From assembly GCA_017590115.1 (NCBI GenBank), contig JAGGNK010006559.1, forward strand, positions 8,173,784 through 8,237,783: a stretch of DNA of 64,000 nt, in the 5' to 3' direction. Source of the DNA: Montifringilla adamsi (taxonomy: Eukaryota; Chordata; Aves; Passeriformes; Passeridae). Below the pieces are notes generated by a model. That model made no database searches. It saw only the letters and a list, made by a program, of their open reading frames with translations, and was not told the origin of the DNA. Position numbers and translations under genes: made by a program. Positions 12,816 to 26,370 of this stretch are shown here, piece after piece; the stretch's first letter is position 1; each line of letters opens with the position of its first letter.

Positions 12816-12836
12816 AAAAAAAAAAAAAAAAAAAAA
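12816..12836 (+). repeat. Poly(A) run of 21
   Basis: Uninterrupted A run. The 200 bases upstream contain no poly(A) signal and no gene I recognise, so a processed retrocopy is not supported. Confidence 0.85.
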
Positions 12837-15740
12837 GGAAAAGACAGTGCCCAAGTTTCTAGGCACTGTTTTCATTCCCCTAGGAATAAACCTGAGCTTT
12901 AATATCATTGCTTTTATTGCAAGGTCTAGCTGGTTGTCATTTTCCAGCTGTTCCCAGCTTGAGGAGTCAGAAACTGTCAATTGACTTGGAAGAAATTTTC
13001 CTTAAGTCATCTTACACTGCTTCAAGTCTGAAATGTTCATTATTATCCTACCAGGCAGAGGTAGATGTAAGAGAGAGAAAAAACTGCATTTGTTAGAGAG
13101 TGGCTGTTGTGCCTTAATTTTTTGAAGAAGTTCCTGGAGACTAATCATTAGAAATGAACAAGTAGCGTGTATTTTAATTCATAATCTACCAGTTTCTCTG
13201 GCCTCTCTTTTGAGAATAGCCCTTAATATATCAGATTGCTCACGTCTGGCAAGAGTCATTCTCAATCTGGAGCTGGGGAAGGGGAAAAGGTGAACCAGTT
13301 GCATAAACAGAGATGTCTAATATTATTCTAGGTAGTTGTGTAAGATATCCTTTCAGGTGCCCAGCTGCAGCTCCAAAAAGAAGCAGCTCTTGTGTCATAC
13401 CTGTCATATCCACCAGCCCACCCATCAGATGCTGTGTGAGAGTGTTGGGTGCCAGACGACAGCGAGCACCCACGTTTAGGCAGTTGGTCCATGCACTAGG
13501 ATGCTGAAGGCCACCCAGTGAATCAAATGAGCTGTTTGAGCTTCTGTCAGCTGAGAATCCCTCTAGGGCACACTAGACTAGCCACTGGCTGCAGTGGAAG
13601 TGTAGACACATTGCCTATACAGAAACACCTATCTTCCAGATGGCTACCCTGCAATATCTCAATCTACAGCCTTTAGAGCCAAAAGAGCTAAAGCCCATCT
13701 ATACTGGGGCTTATACAGAGTGTCTCCCAGGCAGCTGCAATCATTTTGGCTGGGTTGTTTGTTCCTCATCTCTTGGATAGGCTTGCACACATCTTATTCG
13801 TGCTGTCATTGCTGGCTGTAAGGACACAGTAATTTTCCTTTTAGTTTTTTCTTGTACTCAACTATTTTATTTCTATGTGAGGGACAATATAATTAAATTG
13901 TTTATTTAATTCTGAACAAAAATGATAGGACTTTTCCATTAGTCTCTCTGTCTCCTCTTTGTTTTACGCTTTCTGATTTTAAATGTTACCTTTAAAGAAC
14001 ACAGTTCAAAGCTTACCTATATTATAAACTATCCAATTTTATAGTTAAACTGAATTTATTTTACAACTAATAGAGAAGAGGCTGGTACCCATTAAAGCAG
14101 TTTTTACTACAGGATATTTAAATTTCCTATTAGACTGACTTAAATTGCCAGGTACAGTTTGTGTCTACAAAGGATGCTCTCCCCTGATTTATATTCACAG
14201 AGATTTAACAGCAAAACTTTGTGGTTTTGATTGATGTTATTCAAAAGAACAGTGCCCTATTCAATCAGAGGTCTTGTGGAATGGAGTACTGGTATAATTT
14301 TTCACAGTGTTCAGCACAGCAATGAAAGAAGTTCCTCTCTCTTTAAGAGACATAGCTACAGACTTCTTTTGTTAATATTGAATCAAGTGTTCATCAGACA
14401 CTTGTTTCCTCCTCATCAACACAAAAATTAACACATCCATTCCATACCAAGGTTCTGTGATTTAAACAGCAATTTACATCACATTGACACTTTCTAAACA
14501 ATTTCTGCAAAAATTGCATCTGAGCTGATTTCACACATAGAAAATGAAATATATATCTATTATTTAAAAAAAACCCCAAAACCAGCCCAACAGAAAAAAT
14601 TCCCTAGAGAGCCAATTCTTTTCTGTGCTTCAGCTGTGACAGAAATCTAAAGCAGCATCCTCCAAGGGATTCATTTTTGAGTGTATTCTCTTTAGCTAGA
14701 ACTAGCAGAAAAATCTTTTTATCCTCTCTGTGAGTGTTATTCAGAGACAGCTAGAAATATTGTAGAGGAATATACATGTGGGACATGAAACCAGAGTATG
14801 GATCTGGGCTTTTTATTGTACTATCAACTTTAAATGAAACAAGTGGAAAGCATAGTGAAGCAGTAGTTTACAAAGATGTCTTAAATTTTCTGTGAAACTG
14901 TTTTCTTTCTCATATGTGTTTCCACTGTTCGGCATTGGCATCAACAGCAATTGCAGAAGAGGAGTTGCTGAAAAAAACCTAAGTGCAAGTATGTTGGACA
15001 GCAACAGAGATAAAGAAAAGGCTGAAGAATCTGGTGGAGCTTTTTTCTTGTATGTGTGTGTGAGGTTTTATTTTTTGGTATTTGTTTTCTTTTAATTAAT
15101 ATAAGGGAATTGTAATTGGTTACTCGATCCAGTGGAATAGAAACATACAAACACATGTGAGAATATGGGAGAACAAAGCTTTACAGACTGACCAAGCTGT
15201 GGTTATGGTCAGGCTATCAGCAGCAGGACTGGTCTAATGTCACCACTGTGGTGAAGTGGTGCCCATTCTGGTGTCCCCAGCTTGTTCTTGGAGTGCTGGT
15301 GAAGGTGTTTGGTACTTCTGTTCTGGGCAAGTGTGGCTTAACAAGTCTTTAGAGACCAGCATATTCTGAGAAATATGATCCTACAAGTAGTGTTAAATAC
15401 TATTTTCACCTGGATCTAGTCAAGTCTCCTGCTTTGAAACTAAATGTAAACATTCAGTTTAGGGTTTTTTTGGGGTGTGCTTTTGTTTGTTTGTTTGTTG
15501 CTTTTCCCCAAACACATCCCCATAGCAGTGAAGGCGTCAGCCTTGATGAGTTTTTGTCGCTTCATTTAAATCAAATTTATGTAAAGTTGCTTCTGAAATT
15601 GTCTATGCTACTAGCTCACAACATTTGGTCTGGAGGCTGTTCACAGACTGAAACAAAAGGTCCTAGAAATGTGATGAGACACCTTTTTCTGTGAAAGAAA
15701 ATGGTTGAATCTCACTGGACTTTGCTTCAGGAAAGACAAT

Positions 15741-15784
15741 TTCCCTCTGATACTATTTTATTTTCCCTCTGATACTATTTTATC
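15741..15784 (+). repeat. Two-copy 22-bp tandem duplication
   Basis: The 20-base core ttccctctgatactatttta starts at 15741 and again at 15763, identical in both copies. Identity suggests a recent slippage or duplication event. Confidence 0.92.
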
Positions 15785-17598
15785 CATTCTAAATGATGCT
15801 TCCCACTTTTACTGTGATTAACTACAGAATAAATTTTAAAAGTTTATCTGTTCAAAGAAAGATTCTGTGATCTATCTGGCACATAATGAGACTGTTCAGA
15901 TGCCAACTTTTTTTTCAGAATCATTGTAAGTATGTTTGGAGAACCAGCAAAGCCAAGTACTTCCTTCCTCTGGGGAATTTATCTCAGCAATCTTTTCCAA
16001 ACAGCTTCTTCCCTTTTTAATTATATGGCACATTTCATAGAAGTACATAGCCAATTTTATTGTTTCTTATGTTTTACTTGATGGATATTTTGATTTCATG
16101 AACAGATGCAATAGGGAACCTGAAGTTCCCAAGAAAATAATATTTAATTAAAAAAGTAATATCTATTGAAATATTGTAGTAGCCAATGCATCTAAGTCAG
16201 AACCAGGAAATTTTGGATCACTCTGCTCTGCAGCACAGCAGATTTAAAGCCTCAGACAGGAAAAACTGTGGACAAATAATCTGCAGAAGAAAGGTGGCCT
16301 GGAGAAAATTGTTGTGGTTCCTGTTTGTGAGGGAGTAGAGTTTTGTATATCCTTGCACAAGATGTCTGGGTGGTCTCTTCTGGTAGAATTACTAAAGTGC
16401 ATTGACTTGAGTCTCCTCTCATATTTTTGGGTGATACAGACATCACTCAGACTTGTTCTTCTGGGCTCATTCATCCAATCTGACAGCACCAAACTTTTAA
16501 TACTCAATTTTTCCCTCCTCTATCAAGATGTCCCTCAAAATATTTTTGTGTTGCTTTTAAGATTTAATTTCTAAGCATGTATAGAAAGAGGGTATTAATG
16601 AAGGGGCTGATGTTTTTAGGCTGATTATGACTTTGCTACATGATGTATTATCTGTAGGTATCAGAGATTGTTTAAAAAGTGTTTCATTAGCAGCTCTCTA
16701 TATAGAGTTCCTGCAAATAGAGCAACAGAATTAAAACTCACCTCAGCTGACAGATGATTGGTAGTGTTTTCCTCTGTGGCTCCATGGAATTGCCCTGGGC
16801 AGAAGCTCTTCTCTTACAGCATCTCAAAACATGGCACATTCTTGATTTCTGTCTCAGAGTTAAAACAAGAAAGACAAATCTCTCTGTGTCTCAGGGCTTT
16901 TATGGATTATTCATGTCTAAGAGTCACTTAATTCTCATTTTGCTTGGAAGTTGGATGGATGCAAGATAATTGCAAAAATAATGAAAAGGGTTTAAGGCTT
17001 CACTTTATGAGATTTCCTATCAAAATAGCATAAAAATAAATTATGGGTCTACAACTTGTGATTACAATGAAGAAATTTTACCTTTTCTTATCATAAACTG
17101 TGTGATAGATGCATCACACAATATAAAACCACAAACTAGATTCAAAATTACAGACTGAGGGAAAAATGTTATTCAAAAAAAGCTGTTCAAATAGACAATG
17201 CCCAGTCTGATGGAATTCCAGATTTAGAACATGATTATTAGGTACTCCCACAATGCAGATAATAGAAAACACTAGATTGTCATGGGAGATAAGATAGGTT
17301 TTAAATAAAATCTCAATTATGTACCATCAGGTATTAACATTTGTGTGCTCTACAGTGCACTTGGTACTTTGCAAAAATTAAGAAATGAAAATCCCACTTT
17401 CATCTGCCTAGTAGTTATAAATATAATTTTGAAGACTTCATTTGTGTGCACAGGCTCAAATGTACACTTACTGAGTAATGCAACCATGAGTGAAAAATTA
17501 ATAATGAAAGCACTTTCACTTCTTAAAAAACCTCACTAAATCACAGCCAGCATAACTCTCAAATAGCCAATATTTGCTCATGTCAGTTTGAATCCCTT

Positions 17599-17621
17599 TA
17601 ATCTTTTGATATAAAAGATTA
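17599..17621. repeat. Small inverted repeat (9-bp stem, 5-nt loop)
   Basis: The arm taatctttt (17599-17607) pairs with aaaagatta (17613-17621) around gatat. It is AT-rich and expected occasionally by chance in a window this size. Confidence 0.7.
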
Positions 17622-17749
17622 GCAGAAGCTAAAGTCAAGCCTACCTACCTATCCATCCATAGAAGAATTCTGTCTATTTGTAACTCTGTGGTACTCTGTT
17701 CAGTGGTATAGGTATCAATATTATCTTTCTCAATATTATAAACTCTGGT

Positions 17750-17812
17750 TCCGTGATTGATCTGACTGACAATCTGATCAATCTGATTGATCCACGATCT
17801 GATTTTGACACG
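17750..17812 (+). repeat. Imperfect tandem array of ATCTGATTG-like units
   Basis: Variants of gattgatct, atctgatca and atctgattga recur about six times in 60 bases. It is a decayed short tandem repeat with no associated gene seen. Confidence 0.55.
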
Positions 17813-17940
17813 AGTGAAATAATTTGCACTATTTACAGGAGTATTGTTTTGCTCTTTTGTTTGCTACAGCCATGAGAGGTAAAGGTGCAGTTGTTGGCTA
17901 ATGGAGTGGTGCCTCAGGTGTGAAGAACAGTGGTACAAAA

Positions 17941-18225
17941 GCACAGAAACATGGAATCAGTGATCAGATTCGGAAGGGGCCTCTGGATGTCATCTGCTCC
18001 AACCTCACCACTAAAACAAGGTCACTTACATCTGTTGGCCAGGACAAGGTCCAAATGGTTTTTGAACATCTCAAAGGATGGGGACTCCTCAATCTCCCTG
18101 GGCAAACTGTGCCAGTGCTGCGTCACCTTCACTGTAGAAAAGTGTTCCTTGATCTTCAGAGGGAACCTCCTGTCTTTCGGTTTCTCTCATCGTCTCCAGT
18201 TCCATTCACCGCCCTCAACCATTCC
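17941..18225 (-). mobile_element. CR1 LINE 3' fragment, minus strand
   Basis: The plus strand shows the standard reverse-complement order of a CR1 3' end. First comes a cacagaaacatggaatcag start, then ggaaggggcctctggatgtc, gaacatctcaaaggatgggg, actcctcaatctccctgggc and a ctgtgccagtgctgcgtcac-type segment, and finally gagggaacctcctgtctttc. The plus-strand frames of 115 and 130 codons crossing it are shadows of the repeat. The expected terminal octamer repeats are degraded. The 5' side fades out near 18225. Confidence 0.87.
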
Positions 18226-21200
18226 TGCATTTCTCTTGCATCTAAGCCACCTGTGTTGGAGATATGAGTTGGCATGTCTGGTTTGGTGGCACATCCCAAG
18301 GCATCTGAATGCTATTCACTAAGAAATCATGTTCTAACATGGACCTTGTCTACTAAATTGAGGAGCAATTTGATAGCTGTTGAACGAAATTTCAATAAAA
18401 TGAAAATGATCACTTTTCCCCCTGCATGTACAAAGACTGTTAAGAGGCTTAGAGATACTTAAAAAACAAGAACAACAAATAATTTATGTTCCATATTTAT
18501 TGCAAAATTTAAAAAAAAAATTTCAATTGATTCAAGAAATATATCTCTTGCCAAAAAAACCCCAAAAACCCTAAGACATTATTAGCTGACATGGAAGCTT
18601 AACCTTAGAAGTGCTCTTTTTTTAAGTGAGCAAGGGGAGTAATGGGACAAAACAACATTTTATGCTATCAAAACCCTCTGCTTTATAATGCAATGTGAAT
18701 CACAGCAATTTTTTTCCTTCTTTTGTGCAGAATTGCTCAATGGAGTTCACCAACTTCCAAATCAAAACACACCCCCATACCCAGAGTAATATATCATAAC
18801 TAAATCCCTTTTCTGTAGTCTCACTGAAAGTGCATGCCTATACCCTTAAAATCCAAGGGAACTTTCCCAACATCATTCACAACAACGTGTGCTCTACAAC
18901 ATTAACTTTGCAAAAACTAATATAGGTAAAATTTTATGTATTGGATAGCAATAGTAAAAATAAAATAATAAAATTTTACAAAAAGGAAAAATAATATGTT
19001 TATATCCAGCCAATATTTCTTGAAAATAAACATTATAAGAGGTGCAGGTGTAGACAGCTAGTGAGGATCTGTGCCTATGGAACAACAAAGAGCATGTTCA
19101 AGTTCATGCTTTGAAAGCAGAAACTTTGGAATCTAAAACCAGAGGATGAAATAAAATTATTATATACTTCAGCTGTATGCAGGAGAATATTGCTGCTGAA
19201 CACCAGTGCATGAGTTATGTAGAGCAACAATTTCACTGAGTTTTCAAAGAAAACTCATTCAATTTTGGTAGTTGCAGTCATGGGAAAGGCAAAGACAGAA
19301 GCCTGACATAACGAAACTGTAGAAAAACAGATGTTCTGATTGGATTATTTCGGGGTTTTTTTTTGTGTGTCACACAGATTTTGGGTAGCTGGGGCATGCA
19401 GAAGGGAAACTATTATGCTATCCATATGTGGGTGCTTGATTATTTGCAGTGATGACTAACTGCATTTTATTTGGGTTGAGTGATGTTCATTTTCTTCACA
19501 GTGCTGTTGGAAGGAGAGTTTCTTACTTGCATAGTGAAATATTTTAATCTGACACTAATAATAAAGGAACCATTACTCATGACCATGATTGCTAGTTTAA
19601 TTCTTGCACTGCAATGCAGGCTGATAGCTCTATGCAAAGGTAGCCCTTTAATCTGGAATGGCTTGGAAAATGGCCAGAATTTGAAGTTCATCTCAGGGAG
19701 TCAGCAATATATTCCTTGATGAAAGAGAAATTTTGCCATCCAAAATAAAGACAAACTCTATATGAAAGTAAATTTATCATTTCTCTAACACTCTTCCAAC
19801 TTTCTTGGGTTAAAGATTCTCATTTTCTACAGCCCTTGGGGGCTGGTAATTATTGTACATATTTCACAAAAGATTAATATACATCAGATTGATATATATA
19901 AGATACATTAGAATTTTGCAAAAATTGCTCCAGTTCCCTGGAATGAGAGATCTCTAGTACAAGTAGCCTATTTTCTTCAGTGATACAAGTTAAATTAAGG
20001 CTCTTGACTTTAGAGATAAAAGCAGATATATATTTCCTAAGAACTTATTCAAAGCATTTCAGTTTTTGTCTGTAGGATGTTAGAGTTCATGGACGTCTGA
20101 AACATGTGAAAATGCAGTTAATTAGTACAGTGTTCAACCGGCATCCTCTACAAATTCTAGATTAATCTGTCGTTTAAGAATAATTAGAGCACATCACTTA
20201 GCTCTTAGTGGAGCTGTGGATTTCACTGCAGGTATGAAATAGAGAAATCTTTCTCAGTACCTTTACTCTCTTGTCATTGTTTTATTTGTTTATTGTGATT
20301 TCACAATAATATTATTTCTATAGTTATTGCTATTGTTGTCTTTACTATAATTACATTGATTATTCTGCCTAGGGAATTTAAGTCTGAGTTACTGATCTTA
20401 AAGCTTCCAGTTAATTATTGCTAACACTGTCAAGGTGGAACCAGTTCAACAAATTGGTGATTCAGCTGCAATCATTTCCTGCAGGATGAAACACTCTTCT
20501 TGAGCTACAGGCTGTGAAATGGAGGAAACCATGACTTGGCTTATTCCAGGTTTCAGTGGCATGAGAAATACTGTCTTCAGAGATTTATTCTTTAACGAGC
20601 AGTGTGTTTGAATGAACATCATAATTCTTCTTTTCCACAGGGCTCACCTTCTGTAACATATTTTCTTTGGTAACTGAGAGGGATTTTTGGAGAAATGGGA
20701 TTTTTAGGATGATGCGTTTTAGTCAGAAGACTTTTGTTTTGACTGAGAAATATTGAATATCTTCCTCGCTTCCATGAAATTGGCAATTGTTGCAAAAAGA
20801 GGCATGGTAGACTTCTACTTGTTCCAATTGCACAATTGACAAGATGCATGTTGATGTAACAACTCTTTCAAAACCACTTATTTAAGGGTGGGTAAATATT
20901 TGTCTAGGGAAATTTCCCTCTATCTGTTTAGAGAAGAACTAGATTAAGTGCTTGGGTCTTTACCCTTACCTCAGCTGATCGCAGGAAGTACAGTTGAATT
21001 GATCGACATTTTTAGACCCAATATTTAGGGTTTTGAATAATTAAAATTATTGAATACCTAAGGTTCGATTCAAATTTAAAATGGGAATGAAAACAGAAAC
21101 ATTAGCAGTTTAACACAAAATTAGATTATTTGAATTCAATGATACAGAATGTTTCTATCCTATGTTGGCAGAGTAACAGAAACATAAATAAAATTTAAAA

Positions 21201-21753
21201 AATAGAACTTTCAAAAATTGCCACCCACCATAAGTTGGTTTAAGGTATTAACTATTGTGAAAAATTATCTGTATCCTGCTAGCATGGGATGAATTTTCTG
21301 TTCTTTTAACATGGACTCTGTGAGTGGATCATGTCTTTCTTTAATTTATTTCTAGCTGAAGCTGCATTTCTCTTCCCTATTACTTTATGATTTACTTTCT
21401 GTGCAGTCATCCATATACTCTACCTCTTAATTAAGGTCTCAAAACCTTATTCTTTTCATTAACTTTCTGACTCCGACTTTCACAAACAACAAGCACATCT
21501 TTTCTTTTTTCATTGTTTCTAACAGTTTGTTTATGTCACTGCCAGTCACTGTGACCCTCCAGTTGTTTAACTTTCTTTCAAGTAACCAAAACAAGAGAAT
21601 ATTCAAGGCTTTTCTTTACTCTGTTTCTGCCTGAACACCTTCTCCTTTTCTATGTTGGCCCCAGGCTCCTTTGTTTACCTACTTCATTCAAATGAAAATC
21701 TCAGCATCTTCTTTCCAGGTTGTCTTTGGTTAAGAATATAGCAATTCATAAGA

Positions 21754-21803
21754 AATATATATAAATATACAAATTATATATATATACACATATATATATA
21801 TAA
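21754..21803. repeat. (TA)n-rich low-complexity tract
   Basis: Alternating TA runs broken by aaatatacaaat and cacac; a simple-repeat patch of about 50 bases. Confidence 0.85.
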
Positions 21804-22898
21804 AATTGAATTATCTGAACCGTAGAAGTTGGAGATTTCATTAAAGCAGCTGGGAATTTGGAGCTGAAAAGTTCTGAAAGAGTTGATTTCTTATCTGTTT
21901 ACTTGACTGGTGAGTCTTTGGCAAACCAAGAACATTTGTGGCTTTTTGAATACCCTTGCATGCTACACTGATGTCAGGAGCAAGATGTCTTTGATTTTCA
22001 CCCTGGAGTCAATTTCAGACTTCAGCTGTTTTAGCTTAAATTTTAACCCTGAAAAAAACTTTACTTTCATTTAAAATGTCAGAACTTTTTTCCCAGATTT
22101 AATTTAATTTGTTTGCTTCAACAAAGTATATGCGTTGTGGGTGAAAGTCAGCTGTCTTGTGATGGATCCAGTCAACACAGAATAAGGAATGACATCTATC
22201 TGGAATGGCCTTGAGGGAAAGCAGAGCACTGCAACAGAGAACTGTTTTTCTCAGCAGATCAGTGGTAAAACTGAGAGCAGGATCCACTCTTGAAACTCTC
22301 TGACTTGGGACAAAAATGACCCTTCTGAAGCTGCTGGTTGGAAATTTTCTACAGAAATTGACTAGCATGTTTAAAATAAATATTTTAAATTGCCATGAAT
22401 CTCCCAATCATTTTATCAGAAATACTTAAGTGCAAATTTAGCTCAAAAGAATTTCTAATGCCAAAAAGAAGGAAATCTGCTGAGAAAAATAGAAGTAATG
22501 AGATATAGAACAAGGCCAAAGTTTTTTTTCATGCATTTAAATAAGTGTAGAGTGTTTGATAAACATAACCCTCCCAAAAAAATTCAGAGGTTCAAATGAA
22601 GACTGAAAGGTATTCACTTAAAATGCAAGCATATAAAGCATTTTAATCCAGGCATGCAGCAACAGTGCTGAGTGACATTGTAATGCTTTCTCCATTAATT
22701 CTGAAATAGCTTTGGGCAAGTAATCTTGAGCTTGAAGCAGAATTCAGAATAACTTTTGCCTGCTACATTCTCTTGTGAAGATCAACAATTAGGAGATTCA
22801 TAGCGTGCTTGCTGATGAAATAAAGGTTTCCAGAGAAAGACACATATTTACTGGAAAAATAAAACATTTTCAAGATTATAAGTCAGTTCTCTCTTTCT

Positions 22899-22943
22899 CC
22901 CTTCCCTTCCCTTCCCTTCCCTTCCCTTCCCTTCCCTTCCCTT
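22899..22943 (+). repeat. (CTTCC)n microsatellite
   Basis: About nine uninterrupted copies of a five-base pyrimidine unit. The strand is wholly pyrimidine, giving a mirror-symmetric homopurine/homopyrimidine tract that can in principle form triplex DNA. It is probably polymorphic in length. Confidence 0.95.
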
Positions 22944-24475
22944 GATGAAACAGTCAGCCTGGTGCTCTTCTGCTGGCTATCAAATGGAGAACCTCTGTGG
23001 AAATCTGTGAATTAAATTAAAACACTCTAAAATTCTTTTTAAAGGAAGGAGAATGCAAACTAAGTCCAGCAACCAGTACAGCCACGTGGGATGGGTCTAT
23101 GACCTTGCCCACTCTTGCTGTGTCCTGAACCCTGTGGATTTCATAACACTGTCTAGGAGGACTCATTAATGTTGGAAGTTCCAGCTTTTCAGGTGATGTC
23201 TAAAAACAGTGTCCCAGGGCCATAATGAGAAATTTGAGGAAGATCCCAAGACAAAAACCTGGGAATGGATAGTTAGTAGACACATCACCACCACTGGAGA
23301 GACTGACTGTCTCCCCTTGTCTTCAAACATTTTTGGATCAGCCATAGAAGTACAAAGATTATGCCACATGAGATTTTTTTTGTAATATCACAAATAAACA
23401 CTTGTTTATTTTATTTCTTTTTCTTTTCATTTAAATGAACATACTATTTTTCTTTTTTTGTTCATTGGTTAAAATGTTAACTAAAACTCAGTACATTCAT
23501 AGTCCCTGAAGCCTTTCCTCTTAAATGATTCACTGATTTACTGCAGAATCAGTAGGAGTTTGCAGTTCCAAATTGGCATTCAATCCATTTGGCAGATTTT
23601 ATAGAAGAGTCATTTAAAATTAATTTTTCTGGATAGGTAGGATGACTTGATATATTCCACAATTTATTGGTTTTGAGATACTGTTGGCATTCATAACATG
23701 GCTGACAAAATGCAGAAAACAGTAGCTGTTTAATTTGGTGTATCTTTCACTCTTTATTCTTTCTCATATAAGAACACCTAGTCCTGTATGACTTCTAGCC
23801 TTTGTTTCTTGCCAACACTGTTAAAGATTTTCCATTATAGCTTCTTTTTAATGAATATGATCTGGTTATCACTTCGGTTTTTATGCCTGTTTTCCTGTTA
23901 CACCTCCTAGCTGCTCCCCAAAAAACAGTGGAAATTATTTTTGACATATCTAAACTATCTCTTTTTAAGCTGTTTTTAGATTTTCCACAGTTTTCTCTGT
24001 CAATTTTACAGCTTCTTTAATTTTCCAAAACCCACCAATTCTATACACTACTCATCAAAATCCGCTTTGAGACCATTACTCTCAAAATCATGGTATGGAC
24101 AAAAGGCATGAAACCTTGTTTATGAAGTTGAGATGTTACTGCTGGTTGAAATGTATAATCAAAATACAAAGAGTTGTCCTGAGTCCAGCTGCAATGATAG
24201 CCCTAATTAACCTAAAAAGGCCTCATTAGTAATACAATGCAAAATATTATTCCAGGACATCTGGGCATCAGCACCTTTTCTTCAGCTGGTGGCAAAGCTG
24301 GCCTTCCTATGTTGCTCTGATGAGGTCTGAAAGCTGGTATTTCTGATTTCCTGGGAAAACCAGGAGAGATGTTTCACAAAAGCTGGCAGTGTACTGGCAT
24401 CTTCACAGGGTAGGAGTGATTCCATGTCTTGTTTGCCTTCCTCCTCAGTATCTAATCTGCTTGTCTGATTTTTTC

Positions 24476-24502
24476 TTTTTCTTTTCTTTTTTTTTTTTTT
24501 TT
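24476..24502 (+). repeat. T-rich tract
   Basis: A tract of T runs broken by single C bases, ending in sixteen uninterrupted T at 24487-24502. No reverse-strand retrocopy is recognised next to it. Confidence 0.75.
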
Positions 24503-26040
24503 CCTTACGAGTGGCACCTCACATGCTCTTTGTTCACTTTTCCCAGTAAATGTACTTTCTCCCATTCTCCTCCTTGTCTGTGAAACCAATTAGCTGTAAC
24601 AAATTCACAGGCTGCCCTCCTGCTCTGGCTGTGGTGTCATCACTGTGATTTGTGTTTGCAGCCTGAGCCCTGCTGCCTCCAGATGTGTCTGAGCTCTGCC
24701 CCTGCACATTGCGTTCTGCACGGGCCCAGTCCTGGGTTCCTATGGCTGTCAATCAAACCAAAACTAATCCAAATTTAGGCAAGCTATTTGACTGATAGAA
24801 AATTGCTATTGCAGCTAAACAAACTAAAGGTTCTCAGGCCAAGACCAGCCCAAACAAGTTCTGAGACCTTGAGGCATCAGGTAACTATGGAGCATAGGGA
24901 CCCTTATTAGAAATTGCAAAGTTGTATTTGCCAGGCTATAAAGTTAAGTCTGAAAGCCAATATGCACTATATTTTGCTGTTTTAAGACAAATCTTTAAAA
25001 ACAGATATTTTGGTAAGAAACCCAAGTTTCCCAATTTCTCTTGTTCACGTTTTCTTGTTTCATAAATCAACTTTAAACAGTGCAATTGAAGAGCCTGAAG
25101 TATCAGTCTACTTTCTTTCTCCTCTTAATAAAGTATTTTAAAATTCTCTATTTATTTGTATGTACAGATAATTCTAAACATTTTTTCCATTTCTCATAAA
25201 CATTAGTCAAATATTAATATTATTTTCTCTACTATAACTTTTGAAAAAAGCTTGTTTAATTTTAAAAATAAAATAAAACTTAGGCTTTATATCAGTTTAC
25301 GTTCTTATGTCAGTGCAGAAGTCTGAAATACAGTGCTTTTCCATTGCATTTAAAGCAAACATGCATCCTGCTTTTTCTTTTAATATTAACAACACACCAT
25401 GTTATCTTCTTTTCTCTTGTTAAGATTGGTAGAAATGAATTCTATTGCAAATACTGAAGGTGAACTTTCAGACTGACTCAAGCTTTGTATTTTCTACAAA
25501 GAGCTTGCAGTTCCTCAGGCTGATTGCCCACACTGAAAACAATAGAACACATTAATGTTTATTCAGTGTTGGCTCAAGCAGTGGTAGCAGGCCCAGGAGA
25601 TTCCTATGACTAACGCTATTATTAACAATAATTCAATATCTCAGGAAGGATTTGCTGCTCTATGAGAAGGTGATAGGAAAATTATCTTTTTAAATCAAAC
25701 ACAACATGAATGGGTTGCACTGGTTTAGGAGACCCAAAGTATCTGGTGCTGCCACTGGAAATTCTGAGCAGAAGACAGCAAGGAGTCCTTCTTGCTGTGA
25801 GTAGCATCTCTTGGGATGACAGACACTGCTTAAGTTTCCCCAAAATTGGAACATTCTGTTTCTCAAAAAATGGGTAATGTACTTGTGTGCAGAGCCTTTC
25901 CTTGTAACCATTAGATAACTGCAAAATGCAGGTACCAACTGCATATCATTTCTTTCTATTGAAGAAAAAGTAAATTCAGTAGAGTAGAAAGTTATGAAAA
26001 GTTCTCTATCTTTTGGTAACTTAGCTGGTTGACAGGATTA

Positions 26041-26370
26041 CTTATTCTTACTTTAACTGTGCCTGCGGGCCTCTAAGTCTGTATGGGGAGGAGCAGCAGA
26101 GGAGGACAGAGCAAGGGATGCTGCTGTTACTGCAGGGCAGCCTCTGTGAGGGGAGCCCAGGTCTGTCCTTCACCTCCAGCCAGCTTCAACAGCCCCATCA
26201 GAGCCCCCCTCCCCCAGCACCCAAAATATGTTGCAGCTCGAATCCTCTTCCGGGATTTACCATAAGATCACCCTCAGCGTCTTCCCTGGGTCCATCAGGC
26301 AGTGTCCATGACAGCAAATTAAACGGGTGTGCAACTGCTCTTGGCTCGAATGCTGGCTGGCATTGAATGA
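26041..26370. other. Local GC- and CpG-richer island in AT-rich DNA
   Basis: The segment is clearly richer in G+C than its surroundings and keeps several CpG sites (for example ctgcggg, gctcgaatc, ttccggga, cagcgtc, aaacggg, gctcgaatg). CpG is otherwise scarce in the window. Two overlapping plus-strand frames of 60 and 82 codons and one of 60 on the minus strand run through it; Pro/Ser-rich or Cys-rich composition and lack of a domain argue against coding. It may be a conserved element, a weak promoter-like island, an untranslated exon or an unrecognised repeat. Confidence 0.4.

Larger units (their letters stand above)
12597..17940. other. AT-rich unique non-coding DNA
   Basis: No exon or interspersed repeat is recognised. 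It holds the A21 run at 12816-12836, a 22-bp tandem duplication at 15741-15784, a 9-bp-stem hairpin at 17599-17621 and an imperfect ATCTGATTG-type repeat near 17750-17812. Short open frames on both strands show no domains. Confidence 0.5.
18226..26040. other. AT-rich unique non-coding DNA
   Basis: No gene or interspersed repeat is identified over about 7.8 kb. Simple-sequence features are a (TA)n-rich patch at 21754-21803, (CTTCC)n at 22899-22943 and a T-rich run at 24476-24502. The minus-strand frame of 102 codons at 22099-22407 has no recognisable domain. Confidence 0.5.

Noticed and set aside
12600..12836. Processed pseudogene ending in an A21 run
   Set aside because: No poly(A) signal, no recognisable coding remnant and no flanking duplication.
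17920..18322. Plus-strand frames of 115 and 130 codons
   Set aside because: They overlie the CR1 fragment and are antisense shadows of it.
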